Source: Xanthomonas sp. DAR 34887 (GTDB lineage: Bacteria; Pseudomonadota; Gammaproteobacteria; Xanthomonadales; Xanthomonadaceae). Taken from it: DNA of 64,000 nt. The translations under genes and the position numbers were made by a program. The stretch is taken from NCBI RefSeq assembly GCF_041245805.1, contig NZ_CP162490.1:1093001-1157000 (forward strand), in the 5' to 3' direction. The notes under the pieces were generated by a model. It made no database searches. It saw only the letters and a program-made list of their open reading frames with translations, and was not told the DNA's origin. Shown here piece by piece: positions 38,098 through 47,606 of the stretch (the first letter of the stretch is position 1; each line of letters begins with the position of its first letter).

Positions 38098-38391
38098 TCA
38101 ACGCGCCGTATCGACCACGCCGTCGAGCCGGCGATTGAGATCGGCGAGCGTGCGCGCCATCTCATGATCGCGCCGCGCCTGCTCGTCGCGCAGTTGCTGC
38201 AGTTCGTGCGCAAGATTGAGCGCGGCCAGCACCGCGACCCGGTCCACTGCGGCCATGCGGTTGCTGCCGCGCACTTCGCGCATCTTCGCGTCGAGCAGGC
38301 GTGCGGCGGCGAGCAGGCTGTCGCGTTCTTCCGCTTCGACGCCGACGGTGTATTCGCGGTCCAGGATGCGGACGCTGACCGGTTCGCTCAC
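38098..38391 (-). CDS. zapA: Cell division protein ZapA
   Basis: A 97-residue FtsZ-ring-associated protein: SVRILDREYTVGVEAEERDSLLAAARLLDAKMREVRG, then a C-terminal coiled coil (NLAHELQQLRDEQARRDHEMARTLADLNRRL). It crosslinks FtsZ filaments at mid-cell. The start is GTG, overlapping the stop of the upstream small coiled-coil gene (GTGA). 6S RNA follows downstream. Confidence 0.93.
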   Translation of the reverse strand: MSEPVSVRILDREYTVGVEAEERDSLLAAARLLDAKMREVRGSNRMAAVDRVAVLAALNLAHELQQLRDEQARRDHEMARTLADLNRRLDGVVDTAR

Positions 38392-38609
38392 GTGTGCTGC
38401 TCCAACGACTTGAGCCGGGTGATCATCGCCTCGACCCGCGAGCGCGCCTGTTCGTTCTTGGTCAGCAGCTGCGAGCGCTCGCCGATCAACTGCTCCTGCT
38501 GCTGGCGCAGGCTGCGGTTCTCATCGGTCAGGCGCTGGCAACGCTCGACCAGCGTTTCCACGCGTGTGGCGAGGGTGCGGAGCTGGGCGAGGGCGTCGGG
38601 GCTGTCCAT
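38388..38609 (-). CDS. Small coiled-coil protein upstream of zapA (TIGR02449/ZapB-like)
   Basis: A 73-residue protein that is nearly all heptad coiled coil: LRTLATRVETLVERCQRLTDENRSLRQQQEQLIGERSQLLTKNEQARSRVEAMITRLKSLE. Proteins of this type (TIGR02449) sit directly upstream of zapA and are thought to act in division like ZapB. The ATG at 38609 was chosen because GTGAG precedes it; an in-frame ATG at 38627 lacks one. Confidence 0.85.
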   Translation of the reverse strand: MDSPDALAQLRTLATRVETLVERCQRLTDENRSLRQQQEQLIGERSQLLTKNEQARSRVEAMITRLKSLEQHT

Positions 38610-38676
38610 GGCGCTCACGATAGGCATGCGCCCGAGCGGCGGTCAAGACGGCGGCCGACCGCGCCACGGCCGCCGC

Positions 38677-40896
38677 TCAGGCGGGCAGCAGCAGCGGCTG
38701 CTGCAGCAACTGCAGGCAGGCGTCCGGTTCCAGCGCCGGCGCGACCAGGTGGCCCTGGATCTCGTCGCAGCCGTGCTGGCGCAGGAAGGCGAGCTGGCCG
38801 GGCAGTTCCACGCCTTCGGCGACCACTTTCAGGGTCAGCGAGTGGCCCATCGCGATGATGGTGCTGGTGATCGCCTCGTCGTCCGGATCGCGGGTCAGGT
38901 CGCCGATGAATTCCTGGTCGATCTTCAAGGTGTTGATCGGCAAGCGCTTCAGGTAGGCCAGCGACGAATAGCCGGTGCCGAAGTCGTCGATCGCCAGGGC
39001 CAGGCCCAGCGCGCGGCAGGCGTGCAGGGTGGCGGCGTTCTTGCCGACCTGCGACATCACCACGCTTTCGGTGAGTTCCAGCTCGACGCTGGCGGCCGGG
39101 ACCCCGGTCTCGGCCAGGATCCGCGCCATCAGCGCCGGCAGGTCGCCGCGTTCGAGCTGGATCGCCGACACGTTGATCGACATGCACAAGTCGGTCAGGC
39201 CCAACTGGCGCCATTCGCGCAGCGTGCTGCAGGCCTGACGCAGCACCCATTCGCCGATCTCCAGGATCAGCCCGGTCTCTTCGGCCAAGGGGATGAACTG
39301 GCTCGGCGAGACCGTGCCGAAATCGGCGCTGTGCCAGCGCAGCAGCGCTTCCACGCCGACCACGCGCTGCTCGCGCAGCGAATAGCGCGGCTGGTAGACC
39401 AGCTTCAGTTCCTGGTCGAACGGGATCTTGCGCAGGGTGCTGGCCAGCGTGGCGCGGTGGCGGGTGGCCTCGTCCATGCGCGCCGAATAGACCTGCACGT
39501 TGCGGCGCCCGGCCGCCTTGGCCTGGTACATCGCGGTGTCGGCGTGCTTGAGCAACTCGCTGGGCAGCAACGCGTGCTGCGGGAACAGCGAAATGCCGAT
39601 CGATGAGGAGATCGCCACTTCGCGGCGATCCTCCAGTTGCAGCGGCGCATCGAACGCGGCCAGCACGCGCGTGGCCACGGCTTCGGCCTCGGCCTGATCG
39701 GCGATGTCCTCCACCACCACGGTGAATTCGTCGCCGGCCAGGCGCGCGACGGTGTGCTGCGGGCCCACCGCCTGCTGCAGGCGTTCGGCGACCGCGCGCA
39801 GTACCCGGTCGCCGACCGCGTGGCCGAGCGAGTCGTTGATGTCCTTGAACCGGTCCAGGTCCAGGAACAGCACCGCCACCGAACTGCCCTGGCGCCGCGC
39901 CCGCACGATCGCGCGCGCCAGCCGCTCGGACAGCAGCGCGCGGTTGGGCAGGCTGGTCAGCGTGTCGTAGTTGGCCAGGTAGCGCAGTTCCTGCTCGGCG
40001 CGCTTCTGGTCGGTGATGTCTTCCAGCACCACCACGTGGAAGCTGTGCCGGCCGTCGGCATCGACGACCGTGTTGCGGCGCACGTGGCAGAGGATTTCCA
40101 GGCCGTCCTTGCGCCGCTTCCAGGCATCGCCGCGCCACGAGCGGCCGTGCTCGAGCGACGGCGCGGCGGGCACGTCGGGCGCATGGTCGAGCAGGGTCAT
40201 CGGCTGGCCCAGCACCTCGCGTTCGCTGTAGCCGGTGATGCGGGTGAAGGCCGGGTTGACCGAGATGAAGCGCAGGTCTTCGTCCAGCACCGCGACCGCT
40301 TCGCTCATGCTGCGCAGCACTTCGCTGGCGATGCGCCGTTCCAGGTCGGCCTGGCGGTGCGAGGTGATGTCGCGCGCGGTGCCGGCGAGCCGGCGCGGCT
40401 TGCCGGCGGCGTCGTAGTCGACCACGCGGCCGCGCACCCGCGCCCACAGCCACACGCCGTCGCCGGCCAGGTCCACCCGGTACTCGGCCACGTAGACCGG
40501 GGTCAGGCCCTGCAGGTGTTCGCGCAGCGCACGCTCGGCCTGCGGCACGTCGTCGGGATGGATGCGCAGCGGATCGTCCTCGCGGATCACCATGGTGATC
40601 TCCTGCGCATGCGGCGCCGCTTCGTCGGCGCGCATGCGGCGCAGCTTGCGCTGCTGCAGGTCGTAATCCCAGAAGTGCTCGCCGGAGGCCCACAGCGCCA
40701 GCTTCAGGTGACGGTCGCGCTGCTGCAGCTGTTGCTGGCGTTTCTGCTGTTGCTGCATGCGCCGCCGCCAATGCAGCGCCTGCAGCGTGGAAATCGCCGC
40801 GGCCGCCGCCAGGATCGCCGCGGCGGCGGCCCAACCCCAGCGCCAATCCCTCGCGGCGTAACCGGCAATTCCCGCAGCGACGTGCTCGATCGACAT
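38677..40896 (-). CDS. Membrane PAS-PAS-GGDEF-EAL cyclic-di-GMP protein
   Basis: A 739-residue protein. One transmembrane helix spans about 21-41, followed by a glutamine-rich linker, PAS 1 (about 65-180) ending ARDITSH and PAS 2 (about 190-295) ending LEDITDQKRAEQEL. The GGDEF domain (about 305-465) has the altered signature AGDEF at 387-391, and the EAL domain has EAL at 516-518, DDFGTGYSSLAYLK and AEGVEL. The EAL residues look intact, so phosphodiesterase activity is likely. AGDEF cyclases can be active or GTP-binding regulatory modules. A PilZ protein, a typical c-di-GMP receptor, is encoded at 44.7-45.0 kb. Confidence 0.92.
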   Translation of the reverse strand: MSIEHVAAGIAGYAARDWRWGWAAAAAILAAAAAISTLQALHWRRRMQQQQKRQQQLQQRDRHLKLALWASGEHFWDYDLQQRKLRRMRADEAAPHAQEITMVIREDDPLRIHPDDVPQAERALREHLQGLTPVYVAEYRVDLAGDGVWLWARVRGRVVDYDAAGKPRRLAGTARDITSHRQADLERRIASEVLRSMSEAVAVLDEDLRFISVNPAFTRITGYSEREVLGQPMTLLDHAPDVPAAPSLEHGRSWRGDAWKRRKDGLEILCHVRRNTVVDADGRHSFHVVVLEDITDQKRAEQELRYLANYDTLTSLPNRALLSERLARAIVRARRQGSSVAVLFLDLDRFKDINDSLGHAVGDRVLRAVAERLQQAVGPQHTVARLAGDEFTVVVEDIADQAEAEAVATRVLAAFDAPLQLEDRREVAISSSIGISLFPQHALLPSELLKHADTAMYQAKAAGRRNVQVYSARMDEATRHRATLASTLRKIPFDQELKLVYQPRYSLREQRVVGVEALLRWHSADFGTVSPSQFIPLAEETGLILEIGEWVLRQACSTLREWRQLGLTDLCMSINVSAIQLERGDLPALMARILAETGVPAASVELELTESVVMSQVGKNAATLHACRALGLALAIDDFGTGYSSLAYLKRLPINTLKIDQEFIGDLTRDPDDEAITSTIIAMGHSLTLKVVAEGVELPGQLAFLRQHGCDEIQGHLVAPALEPDACLQLLQQPLLLPA

Positions 40897-41057
40897 GGCG
40901 GGAAGGGGCTTCGGTCAGGAAAGGGGGTGGTGGAGTGTAGGCGCGCGCCGGAAGCCTTAACAAGCAGCGCGACACATGCGGATTGCTACACTGCGCAGCC
41001 CCGCTCCGCCGCTGCGCCCCGACGTTCGGTGGCGAGCGCCCAACAGGCCTTGTGTCC

Positions 41058-41603
41058 ATGATCGAACTTCCCAGCGCCGACGACGTCACCCAAGCCAGCC
41101 AGCAGCTGGGCCTGGCCGCGTCGGCGGCCGAACTCCACGGCGCCTTGTGCGGCTGGCTGGCCGGCGGCGGCGCCGACCTGGCGGCGTGGCCGGCCGCGGT
41201 GCTGGCCGATGCCGGCATCGCCGCACCGCGCCCCGGCGACGTGCTGGACCGCCTGCGCGAGGCCACCGCCGCGCAGCTGGAGGACCGCGATTTCGCCTTC
41301 GATCTGGTCCTGGCCGATGCCGGCGCGCCGCTGTCCGAGCGCGCCGACGCGCTGTTCGACTGGTGCCGCGGCTTTCTCGGCGGTTTCGGCCTGGCCGCCG
41401 GCGCCACGCCGCCGTTGTCGGAGGAGGGCGAAGAGTCGCTGCAGGATCTGGCGCGACTGGCGCAGGCCAGCACCGACGATTTCGACAGCGCCGACGAGGA
41501 CGAGGACGCGTTGGCCGAGATCGAGGAATTCGTGCGCGTGGCCGCGCTGCTGCTGCACAGCGACTGCGTGCTTGGCCCGCGCCATCGGCAACGCCTGAAC
41601 TGA
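41058..41603 (+). CDS. UPF0149 (YgfB-like) protein
   Basis: A 181-residue helical protein of the UPF0149 family: ASAAELHGALCGWLAGGG near the N-terminus and DWCRGFLGGFGLA in the middle, the family's two conserved segments. It lies 3 bp before pepP, the standard YgfB-PepP arrangement. In pseudomonads YgfB has been tied to gene regulation and antibiotic tolerance; here its role is unknown. Confidence 0.9.
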   Translation: MIELPSADDVTQASQQLGLAASAAELHGALCGWLAGGGADLAAWPAAVLADAGIAAPRPGDVLDRLREATAAQLEDRDFAFDLVLADAGAPLSERADALFDWCRGFLGGFGLAAGATPPLSEEGEESLQDLARLAQASTDDFDSADEDEDALAEIEEFVRVAALLLHSDCVLGPRHRQRLN

Positions 41604-41606
41604 GCG

Positions 41607-42938
41607 ATGAAACGACTCACCGGCATCGGCGCGGGCGAATACGCGCGGCGGCGCAAACACTTGATGGACATGGCCGGCGACCACGCCATCCTGGTGCTGC
41701 CGAGCGCACCGGAGCGGGTGCGCAGCCACGACACCCATTACCCGTACCGGCAGGATTCGGATTTCTGGTACCTGTGCGGGTTCCCCGAGCCGGAGGCGGT
41801 GCTGGTGCTGGTACCGGGGCGCAAGCACGGCGAGGCGCTGCTGTTCTGCCGCGAGCGCGATCCCGAGCGCGAAGCCTGGGACGGCCCGCGCGAAGGCCAG
41901 GAAGGCGCGGTGGAACGCTACGGCATGGACGATGCGTATCCGATCGAGGACCTCGACGAGATCCTGCCGGGCCTGCTGGAAGGCCGCTCGCGGGTGTACT
42001 ACCACTTCGGCCGCGACGTCGATTTCGACCTCAAGCTGATCGGCTGGGTCAATCGGGTGCGCGAACAGGTGCGGCATGGCGCGCAGCCGCCGCACGAGTT
42101 CCTGGAGCTGGGCCACCTGCTGCACGAGCAGCGCCTGTTCAAGTCGCGCGACGAGATCGCGCTGATGCAGGTCGCCGCCGATCTCAGCGTGGCCGCGCAT
42201 CGCGCGGCGATGCGGCTGGCGCGGCCGGGCATCCACGAATACCAGTTGCAGGCCGAGATCGAGCGCGAGTTCCGCGCCGGCGACGCCTGGCCGGCGTACG
42301 GCAGCATCGTCGGCAGCGGCGCCAACGCCTGCGTGCTGCATTACCGCGCCAACGCCGCGCGCCTGCGCGACGGCGAGCTGGTGCTGGTCGACGCCGGCGC
42401 CGAGTACCGCGGCTATGCCGCCGACATCACCCGCACCTTCCCGGTGAGCGGCCGCTTCAGCGCCGAGCAGCGCGCGCTGCACGACCTGGTCGGTGCGGCG
42501 CATGCGGCGGCGCTGGCGCAGGCGCGGCCGGGCGTTGCCTACGAGGCCGGGCACCTGGCGGCGGTACAGACTCTGACCGAAGGCCTGCTGCGGCTGGGCC
42601 TGCTCAAGGGCACGCTGGAGCAGAACCTGGCCGATGGCGACTACCGGCGCTTCTACCGGCACAAGACCGGACACTGGCTCGGCCTGGACGTGCACGACGT
42701 CGGCGACTACAAACTGGCCGGCGCCTCGCGCCTGCTGGAGCCGGGCATGGTCTTCACCATCGAGCCGGGGTTGTACGTGGCGCCCGACGACAAGCAGGTC
42801 GATGCGAAGTGGCGCGGCATCGGCATCCGCACCGAAGACGACGTGCTGATCACCGACGACGGCCACCGCGTGCTGACCGCCGCGCTGGAACGCAGTGCGG
42901 AGGAGATCGAGGGCTTGATGGCTGGGAATGGGGAATAG
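41607..42938 (+). CDS. pepP: Xaa-Pro aminopeptidase P
   Basis: A 443-residue pita-bread metallopeptidase removing N-terminal residues before proline. The N-domain has RVRSHDTHYPYRQDSDFWYLCGFPEP. Metal ligands lie in LVDAGAEYRGYAADITRTFP (Asp pair), HKTGHWLGLDVHD (His), TIEPGLY (Glu) and IGIRTEDDV (Glu). The last codons and the stop fall inside the G-rich arm of a heptad element, so the C-terminal GNGE and the TAG are supplied by the repeat. The usual ubiH/visC partner is not downstream. Confidence 0.94.
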   Translation: MKRLTGIGAGEYARRRKHLMDMAGDHAILVLPSAPERVRSHDTHYPYRQDSDFWYLCGFPEPEAVLVLVPGRKHGEALLFCRERDPEREAWDGPREGQEGAVERYGMDDAYPIEDLDEILPGLLEGRSRVYYHFGRDVDFDLKLIGWVNRVREQVRHGAQPPHEFLELGHLLHEQRLFKSRDEIALMQVAADLSVAAHRAAMRLARPGIHEYQLQAEIEREFRAGDAWPAYGSIVGSGANACVLHYRANAARLRDGELVLVDAGAEYRGYAADITRTFPVSGRFSAEQRALHDLVGAAHAAALAQARPGVAYEAGHLAAVQTLTEGLLRLGLLKGTLEQNLADGDYRRFYRHKTGHWLGLDVHDVGDYKLAGASRLLEPGMVFTIEPGLYVAPDDKQVDAKWRGIGIRTEDDVLITDDGHRVLTAALERSAEEIEGLMAGNGE

Positions 42939-43087
42939 GGAATCGGGAATGGGAAAGGCGGTGGTCGCGCGCGCGATGGCCGCAAGCGAGAATCTCAGAT
43001 GATCGCTTTTGCTCTTGCGATTGCCGGTTCCCTACTCCCGCTTCCCAGCGCTTTTCCCATTCCCGATTCTCGATTCCCCATTCCCGG
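42924..43087. repeat. Paired heptad element 5 (GGGAATS variant)
   Basis: The G-rich arm 42924-42953 uses GGGAAT-type heptads, one of which creates the pepP stop codon. The C-rich arm spans 43028-43087 and is longer than usual. The pair separates the convergent pepP and pepQ genes. Confidence 0.75.
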
Positions 43088-43096
43088 CGGCGGCCC

Positions 43097-44425
43097 TCAG
43101 GCCGCCGCGGCAAACGCCGGCCGCGTCAGGTTCTCCGGATCGCCCTCGGTGCACGCCACTTCGTCTTCGATGCGGATGCCGCCGTAGGGCTTGAACTGCG
43201 CGACCCGGTTCCAGTCCACGCTGGCGGCATGGCCGTTCTTTTTGACCTCGTCCAGCAGCATGTCGATGAAGTACACGCCCGGTTCGATCGTCACCACCAT
43301 GCCCGCTTCGAGCACGCGGGTCATGCGCAGGTAGGGATGGCCGGCGGGGCGCTCGATGCGGCCGCCGCGGTCGCTGGCGGCGAAGCCGGCCACGTCGTGG
43401 ACCTGCAAACCGATCGGATGGCCGAGGCCATGCGGGAAGAACGCGGCGCTGACGCCGGTGGCCAGCGCGGCTTCCGGCGACACGGTGATCACCCCGAAGT
43501 CCTTGAGTACGCCCATCAGCGCCAGGTGCGCGTCGAGGTGCAGCTGCTTGTAGTCCACGCCTGCGCGCACGCTCTGGCCCATGCGGATCTGCGCGGCGTC
43601 GACCGCGTCGATCAGCGCCTGGAACTCGCTGCCGGCGTCGGCGGCGTAGCTGCGGGTGATGTCGCTGGCGTAGCCGTGCGCGGAGGCGCCGGCGTCGATC
43701 AGGAAACTGCGCCGTTGCGCCGGTGCCTGCCGCTCCAGCTCGGTGTAGTGCAGCACCGCGCCGTGCTCGTTGAGCGCAACGATGTTCCCGTACGGCAGCT
43801 CGTTGGCGTCCTGGCCGACCGCGCTGCAATAGGCCATGTGGATCTCGAACTCGCTGCGGCCGTCGCGGAACGCGGCTTCGGCGGCGCGGTGGCCGCGCAC
43901 CGCCAGGTGCTGGGCCTGACGCAGCAGCGCCAGTTCGTAGGCGGTCTTGTAGGCGCGGTGGTATTCCAGGTACTGCACGACCGGCTCGGGATTGTTCGGC
44001 ACGTAATCGCCCAGCGCGCTCTGCGCTTCGCCGAGGATCGCGCAGCGCGCGGCCGGTCCCGGCAGCAGCGCCAGCGCGTCTTCCGGGGTGCGGATGACGT
44101 GGATATCGCAATGCTCCACCCACCAGCCGCTCGGTGCCGCCGGCACCACGTGCCAGTAGTCGCGCGGCTGGTGGAAGATCAGCTGCGGACGGCGTCCGGG
44201 CGTGTACACCAGCCAGCTGTTCGGCACCCGGGTCAGCGGCAGCCAGGCCTTGAACTGCGGGTTCACCGCGTACGGATAGTCGCGGTCGTCGAACAGCTGG
44301 TAGTGCAGGCTGCCGCTGGGCACCAGCAGATGATCGAAGCCGCCGCGCGCCAGTGCCGTGTCGGCGCGTTGCGCCAGCGTGCGCAGGTGGTCGGCGTACA
44401 GGGCGCTGGGGTCTTGCTGGATCAT
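43097..44425 (-). CDS. pepQ: Xaa-Pro dipeptidase
   Basis: A 442-residue pita-bread enzyme of the prolidase type. It has YADHLRTLAQRADTALARGGFDHLLVPSG at the N-terminus and metal ligands in FLIDAGASAHGYASDITRSY, HGLGHPIGLQVHD, TIEPGVYFIDMLL and IRIEDEV. It cleaves X-Pro dipeptides, completing what PepP begins. The ATG at 44425 matches the PepQ start. It converges with pepP. Confidence 0.92.
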   Translation of the reverse strand: MIQQDPSALYADHLRTLAQRADTALARGGFDHLLVPSGSLHYQLFDDRDYPYAVNPQFKAWLPLTRVPNSWLVYTPGRRPQLIFHQPRDYWHVVPAAPSGWWVEHCDIHVIRTPEDALALLPGPAARCAILGEAQSALGDYVPNNPEPVVQYLEYHRAYKTAYELALLRQAQHLAVRGHRAAEAAFRDGRSEFEIHMAYCSAVGQDANELPYGNIVALNEHGAVLHYTELERQAPAQRRSFLIDAGASAHGYASDITRSYAADAGSEFQALIDAVDAAQIRMGQSVRAGVDYKQLHLDAHLALMGVLKDFGVITVSPEAALATGVSAAFFPHGLGHPIGLQVHDVAGFAASDRGGRIERPAGHPYLRMTRVLEAGMVVTIEPGVYFIDMLLDEVKKNGHAASVDWNRVAQFKPYGGIRIEDEVACTEGDPENLTRPAFAAAA

Positions 44426-44592
44426 GGCGGCAGCTCGGTCGGCGATGCGGAATAGAGAGAGGCGCCAAGTTTGCCGCAAACCGCAAGAGCGTGTTGACGC
44501 ACCGCGTGCCTACGCGTGGCATGCGGCTGTGCGTAGGCGTCGTCGTTGCCGAGCCCAGCGGATGTTCTTTCGTCTTGTGCAAGCGATGGCCA

Positions 44593-44661
44593 CTGTAGGA
44601 GCGGCTTCAGCCGCGACAGGATCCATCGACGGTGCCTGTCGCGGCTGAAGCCGCTCCTACA
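44593..44661. repeat. Inverted pair of the common palindrome
   Basis: Copies 44593-44620 and 44635-44661 are reverse complements with a 14-nt spacer. The pair lies between pepQ and the PilZ gene. Confidence 0.85.
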
Positions 44662-44688
44662 AGGATTCGCCGCGAGGCCGCCGGCGCG

Positions 44689-45030
44689 CTAGCCGGCCGG
44701 CCCGGCATTGATCCACTGCCGCAGCAGCTCGCGATGCGCCGGCGAGATGGTCAGGAAGCGGAAGCCGGCCCAGGCCTGGCCCGGCGCCTGCGCGCGTTCG
44801 CTCCACAGCAGGTGCACGCCGACGTCGATCTGCGCCTCGCGGCCGAGTTGCGGCAGCGCGAAGCGCAGCTGGTACAGCGCGTCCTCGTGCAGCGGCGCCG
44901 AGGCCAGCAGCAGCATGCCGCTCTCGGAAAGATTGCCCAGACGGCCGACCACGGCGTCTTCCATCATGTCCAGCACCGGCACCATGTCCGGGACCTGGCG
45001 GCGCGGCGAACGGCGGGCTTCGGCGATCAT
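44689..45030 (-). CDS. PilZ-domain protein
   Basis: A 113-residue PilZ protein, a c-di-GMP receptor fold. The RxxxR-type motif is near the start (RRSPRRQVPDMVP) and the (D/N)xSxxG motif is NLSESG, so binding residues are present. It starts within the stop codon of the DUF1631 gene (ATGA). Confidence 0.88.
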   Translation of the reverse strand: MIAEARRSPRRQVPDMVPVLDMMEDAVVGRLGNLSESGMLLLASAPLHEDALYQLRFALPQLGREAQIDVGVHLLWSERAQAPGQAWAGFRFLTISPAHRELLRQWINAGPAG

Positions 45031-47519
45031 GCGTCCTCCAGGGTGTCAGCGGGAATCGGCGCGCCGGCCAGGGTGCGCAGCGCGCGCACGGTGGCGTGCC
45101 AGGCGCGGTCGATCAGGCGCGCGCGGTCCTCGGTGACGATCCGCGCCTGGCCCTGCGCCAACAGCCGCGACAGCGCGTCCAGCGAATACTCGGCGGTCTT
45201 GTGGCCGCGCTGGTTGACGAACAGGGCGCGGTCGGTGATCGGGCTGTACCAGGACAGCCGCTGCCGTTTCAGGTCACCCTGCTGGTTGGTCACGAATTCG
45301 AACCAGGTGCCGAACGGCAGGCTGCGCAGCCGCGCATAGGCCGCCTGTTCTGCCTCGTTGCGCGGCGCCAGCAGCGGCCGCTCGCCCTCCTCGCCCTGGT
45401 CGCCGAGACGGGTGCGCGCCTTCAGCTTGGCGCTGAGTTCGGTGCGCGAGGTCAGCGTGTCGCCGCCGCCCGGAGTGGACAGGCGGCGCGCGATCGCCTC
45501 GGCTTCGTCCTGGTGGTAGCCGACCTGCAGCAGGGCGCTGCGCACTTCGCCGGCCAGGTCCGGATCGGGGTCGCCGCCGCTGGCGCGGCAGGTGACCTCG
45601 GCGATGCACTGGCTCAGCTGCTTGCGCTCGCGCCATGCATCGGAGTCTTCGCCTTGGCGCAGCAGCGTCAACGTCAGCACATCGGACCAGGCCTGGTTCA
45701 GCAGCGCCTGCACGAACTTGGGCGGCTCCCAGGTCCGGCACATCGCATCCAGCGTGGAGCTGGCCAGTTCCTTGGCCACTTCCAGCCGCTCCTTGCCGCG
45801 CGCGGCCTCGATGTGGCGGCGCTCGGCGATCTCGGCCTTGTGCGCCAGCGCGCGGTACTGCGCCTGGATGTCCTGATGGGCCTGCTCGAAGACCTGCTCG
45901 TCGCCCTCGTATTCCTCGACCACCCGGTCGACGGTCTGGTTCAACTTCAGCAGCAGCTGCGGATCGGTGTCCTCTTCGCTGAGCCAGGTGGCGCCGGACT
46001 CGGCGACCGCGTTGAGCAGCTCGCGCGCCGGATGCTGGCTGCGCACGAAGAACGCGCTGTCCTGCAGCGCGGCGCGCACCAGCGGCACCTGCAGGCGCTC
46101 CAGCAGCGCGGCGGCCGGCGCATCGCTGCGCACTTCGCGTTCGATTTCCGCGTACAGCAGGCCGAGCAGGTCGAAGGTGTCGGCATCCTGCGGCGCCAGC
46201 GCCGCCTGCGGGCCATGTTCGGTGCGCAGCGTGGCCAGCAGCGCCGCCTGCACGTCGCGCACCTGGCGGCGCCCGCGCAGGCCGGCCAGGGTGCTGTGCG
46301 CCGGCGGTTGCGCCTGCAGTTCGCCCAGGGCCTGCAGCAGCGATGCGGTAGCGACGCCGGGGGCGCTGCTCTTGGTAGAGCTGCTTGCCGCGCCGTTTGC
46401 GGCGGCGGCGCGCGGAGCCGAGGTCGGGGCGTTGCCGGATGATGCGGGCATCGCGGGCCCAGCGGACGCTGCGGCAGCGTTTGTGGAAGCGGTGCCCGCG
46501 GCTGCGGGCGGTGCCGCCTGGGCGGCCGGCACCGTTGCACGGTCGCGTGCGGCAGCGAGCAGCTGGCGCAGCGTGGCCAGGTCGGGCGGTGCATGGCCGG
46601 GCGCGGCCGGCGCTGCGCTCGCTGCCGTTGCGGCGTTGGCCACGGTCGGGCGCGGCAGCGGGCCCGCGTCGCCGCTGGCGCTCGGGCCCGGGCCGGACCA
46701 GCCTCCGGGCGCCGCCTGCCCGGACCAGGCGGTAGCCGGGCGCGTGGCGGAGGAGGCGCGCGCCGCGCCGCGGTTGCCTGCGGCCGCGGCGGGCGCGGTC
46801 GCCGGGCGCGCCACGTAGGGCAGGTAGACCAGGCCGGGCAGCACGCCGGCGTGCGCCAGCAGCACGTTGGCGCGTTCCACCATCTCGCCGTAGCGGACCA
46901 GCACCTGGCGCTCGAAGGCGCGGTACAGGGTCAGCTGCGCGTCCAGCCCCAGCTGCAGTTCTTCGCCGGCGTCGCGCAGGATCCGGCACAGCAGGTGCGG
47001 CCCCAGCGGCGTGTGTTCGGCTTCGAACGCCGGTCGCGCGGCGAGCACGCCGAAGCGCTGGCCGAGCAGTTGCAGGGGAGTGCTGGCCCGCGTCGCCTCG
47101 CGCCGGGCGATGTCGTGCAGGACGATGTCGCGGTCGATGTCCACGTCGGCGACCAGGGTCAGCATCTGCATCGCCGCGCTGGCCTTGTCCTGGCGCAGCG
47201 GGCCGACTGGGGCGGGCGGTGCCCGCAGCGTGGCCAGGGAGGCTTCCAGCTGCGCCTTGTAGAACGGCGCGAAGCGCTCGCGGCGCGCCCGCAGGCCCTG
47301 CAGTTCCTGGTACGTGTCCTGCTGCAGCTGGCTGTGGCGCGCGCGCTCGGCCTGGTCGAACAGCTCGCGCTCCAGCTCGCTCAGGGTCGACTGCAGCGGC
47401 GCCTCCAGCGACTGCCACAGCAAGGCTTTCAGCGCTTCCAGGATGTCGCGCACGCGGGCGGGCAGGGCGGCGCCGGCAAGCGTCGCCGGGGGTGCCGACG
47501 GAATGGCAGACAATGACAT
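45027..47519 (-). CDS. DUF1631 family protein
   Basis: An 830-residue protein of the DUF1631 family, often found beside PilZ genes. N-terminal helices come first (LPARVRDILEALKALLWQSLEAPLQSTLSELERELFDQAERAR). A low-complexity Ala/Pro/Ser-rich linker of about 180 residues (roughly 250-430) follows, and then a conserved C-terminal half with EEYEGDEQVFEQAHQDIQAQYRALAHKAEIAERRHIEAARGKERL and FGTWFEFVTNQQGDLKRQRLSWYSPITDRALFVNQRGHK. The latter resembles a second PilZ-like module and fits the overlapping PilZ gene. The function is unknown. Confidence 0.85.
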   Translation of the reverse strand: MSLSAIPSAPPATLAGAALPARVRDILEALKALLWQSLEAPLQSTLSELERELFDQAERARHSQLQQDTYQELQGLRARRERFAPFYKAQLEASLATLRAPPAPVGPLRQDKASAAMQMLTLVADVDIDRDIVLHDIARREATRASTPLQLLGQRFGVLAARPAFEAEHTPLGPHLLCRILRDAGEELQLGLDAQLTLYRAFERQVLVRYGEMVERANVLLAHAGVLPGLVYLPYVARPATAPAAAAGNRGAARASSATRPATAWSGQAAPGGWSGPGPSASGDAGPLPRPTVANAATAASAAPAAPGHAPPDLATLRQLLAAARDRATVPAAQAAPPAAAGTASTNAAAASAGPAMPASSGNAPTSAPRAAAANGAASSSTKSSAPGVATASLLQALGELQAQPPAHSTLAGLRGRRQVRDVQAALLATLRTEHGPQAALAPQDADTFDLLGLLYAEIEREVRSDAPAAALLERLQVPLVRAALQDSAFFVRSQHPARELLNAVAESGATWLSEEDTDPQLLLKLNQTVDRVVEEYEGDEQVFEQAHQDIQAQYRALAHKAEIAERRHIEAARGKERLEVAKELASSTLDAMCRTWEPPKFVQALLNQAWSDVLTLTLLRQGEDSDAWRERKQLSQCIAEVTCRASGGDPDPDLAGEVRSALLQVGYHQDEAEAIARRLSTPGGGDTLTSRTELSAKLKARTRLGDQGEEGERPLLAPRNEAEQAAYARLRSLPFGTWFEFVTNQQGDLKRQRLSWYSPITDRALFVNQRGHKTAEYSLDALSRLLAQGQARIVTEDRARLIDRAWHATVRALRTLAGAPIPADTLEDA

Positions 47520-47606
47520 CCTGTGATCGCCGTTTGATTTTCCGGGTCCGGTATGTAGCACGTTTCTGGCGGCGCAACCATGTCGGCGGCCGCCGGGCAC
47601 CGCGTT

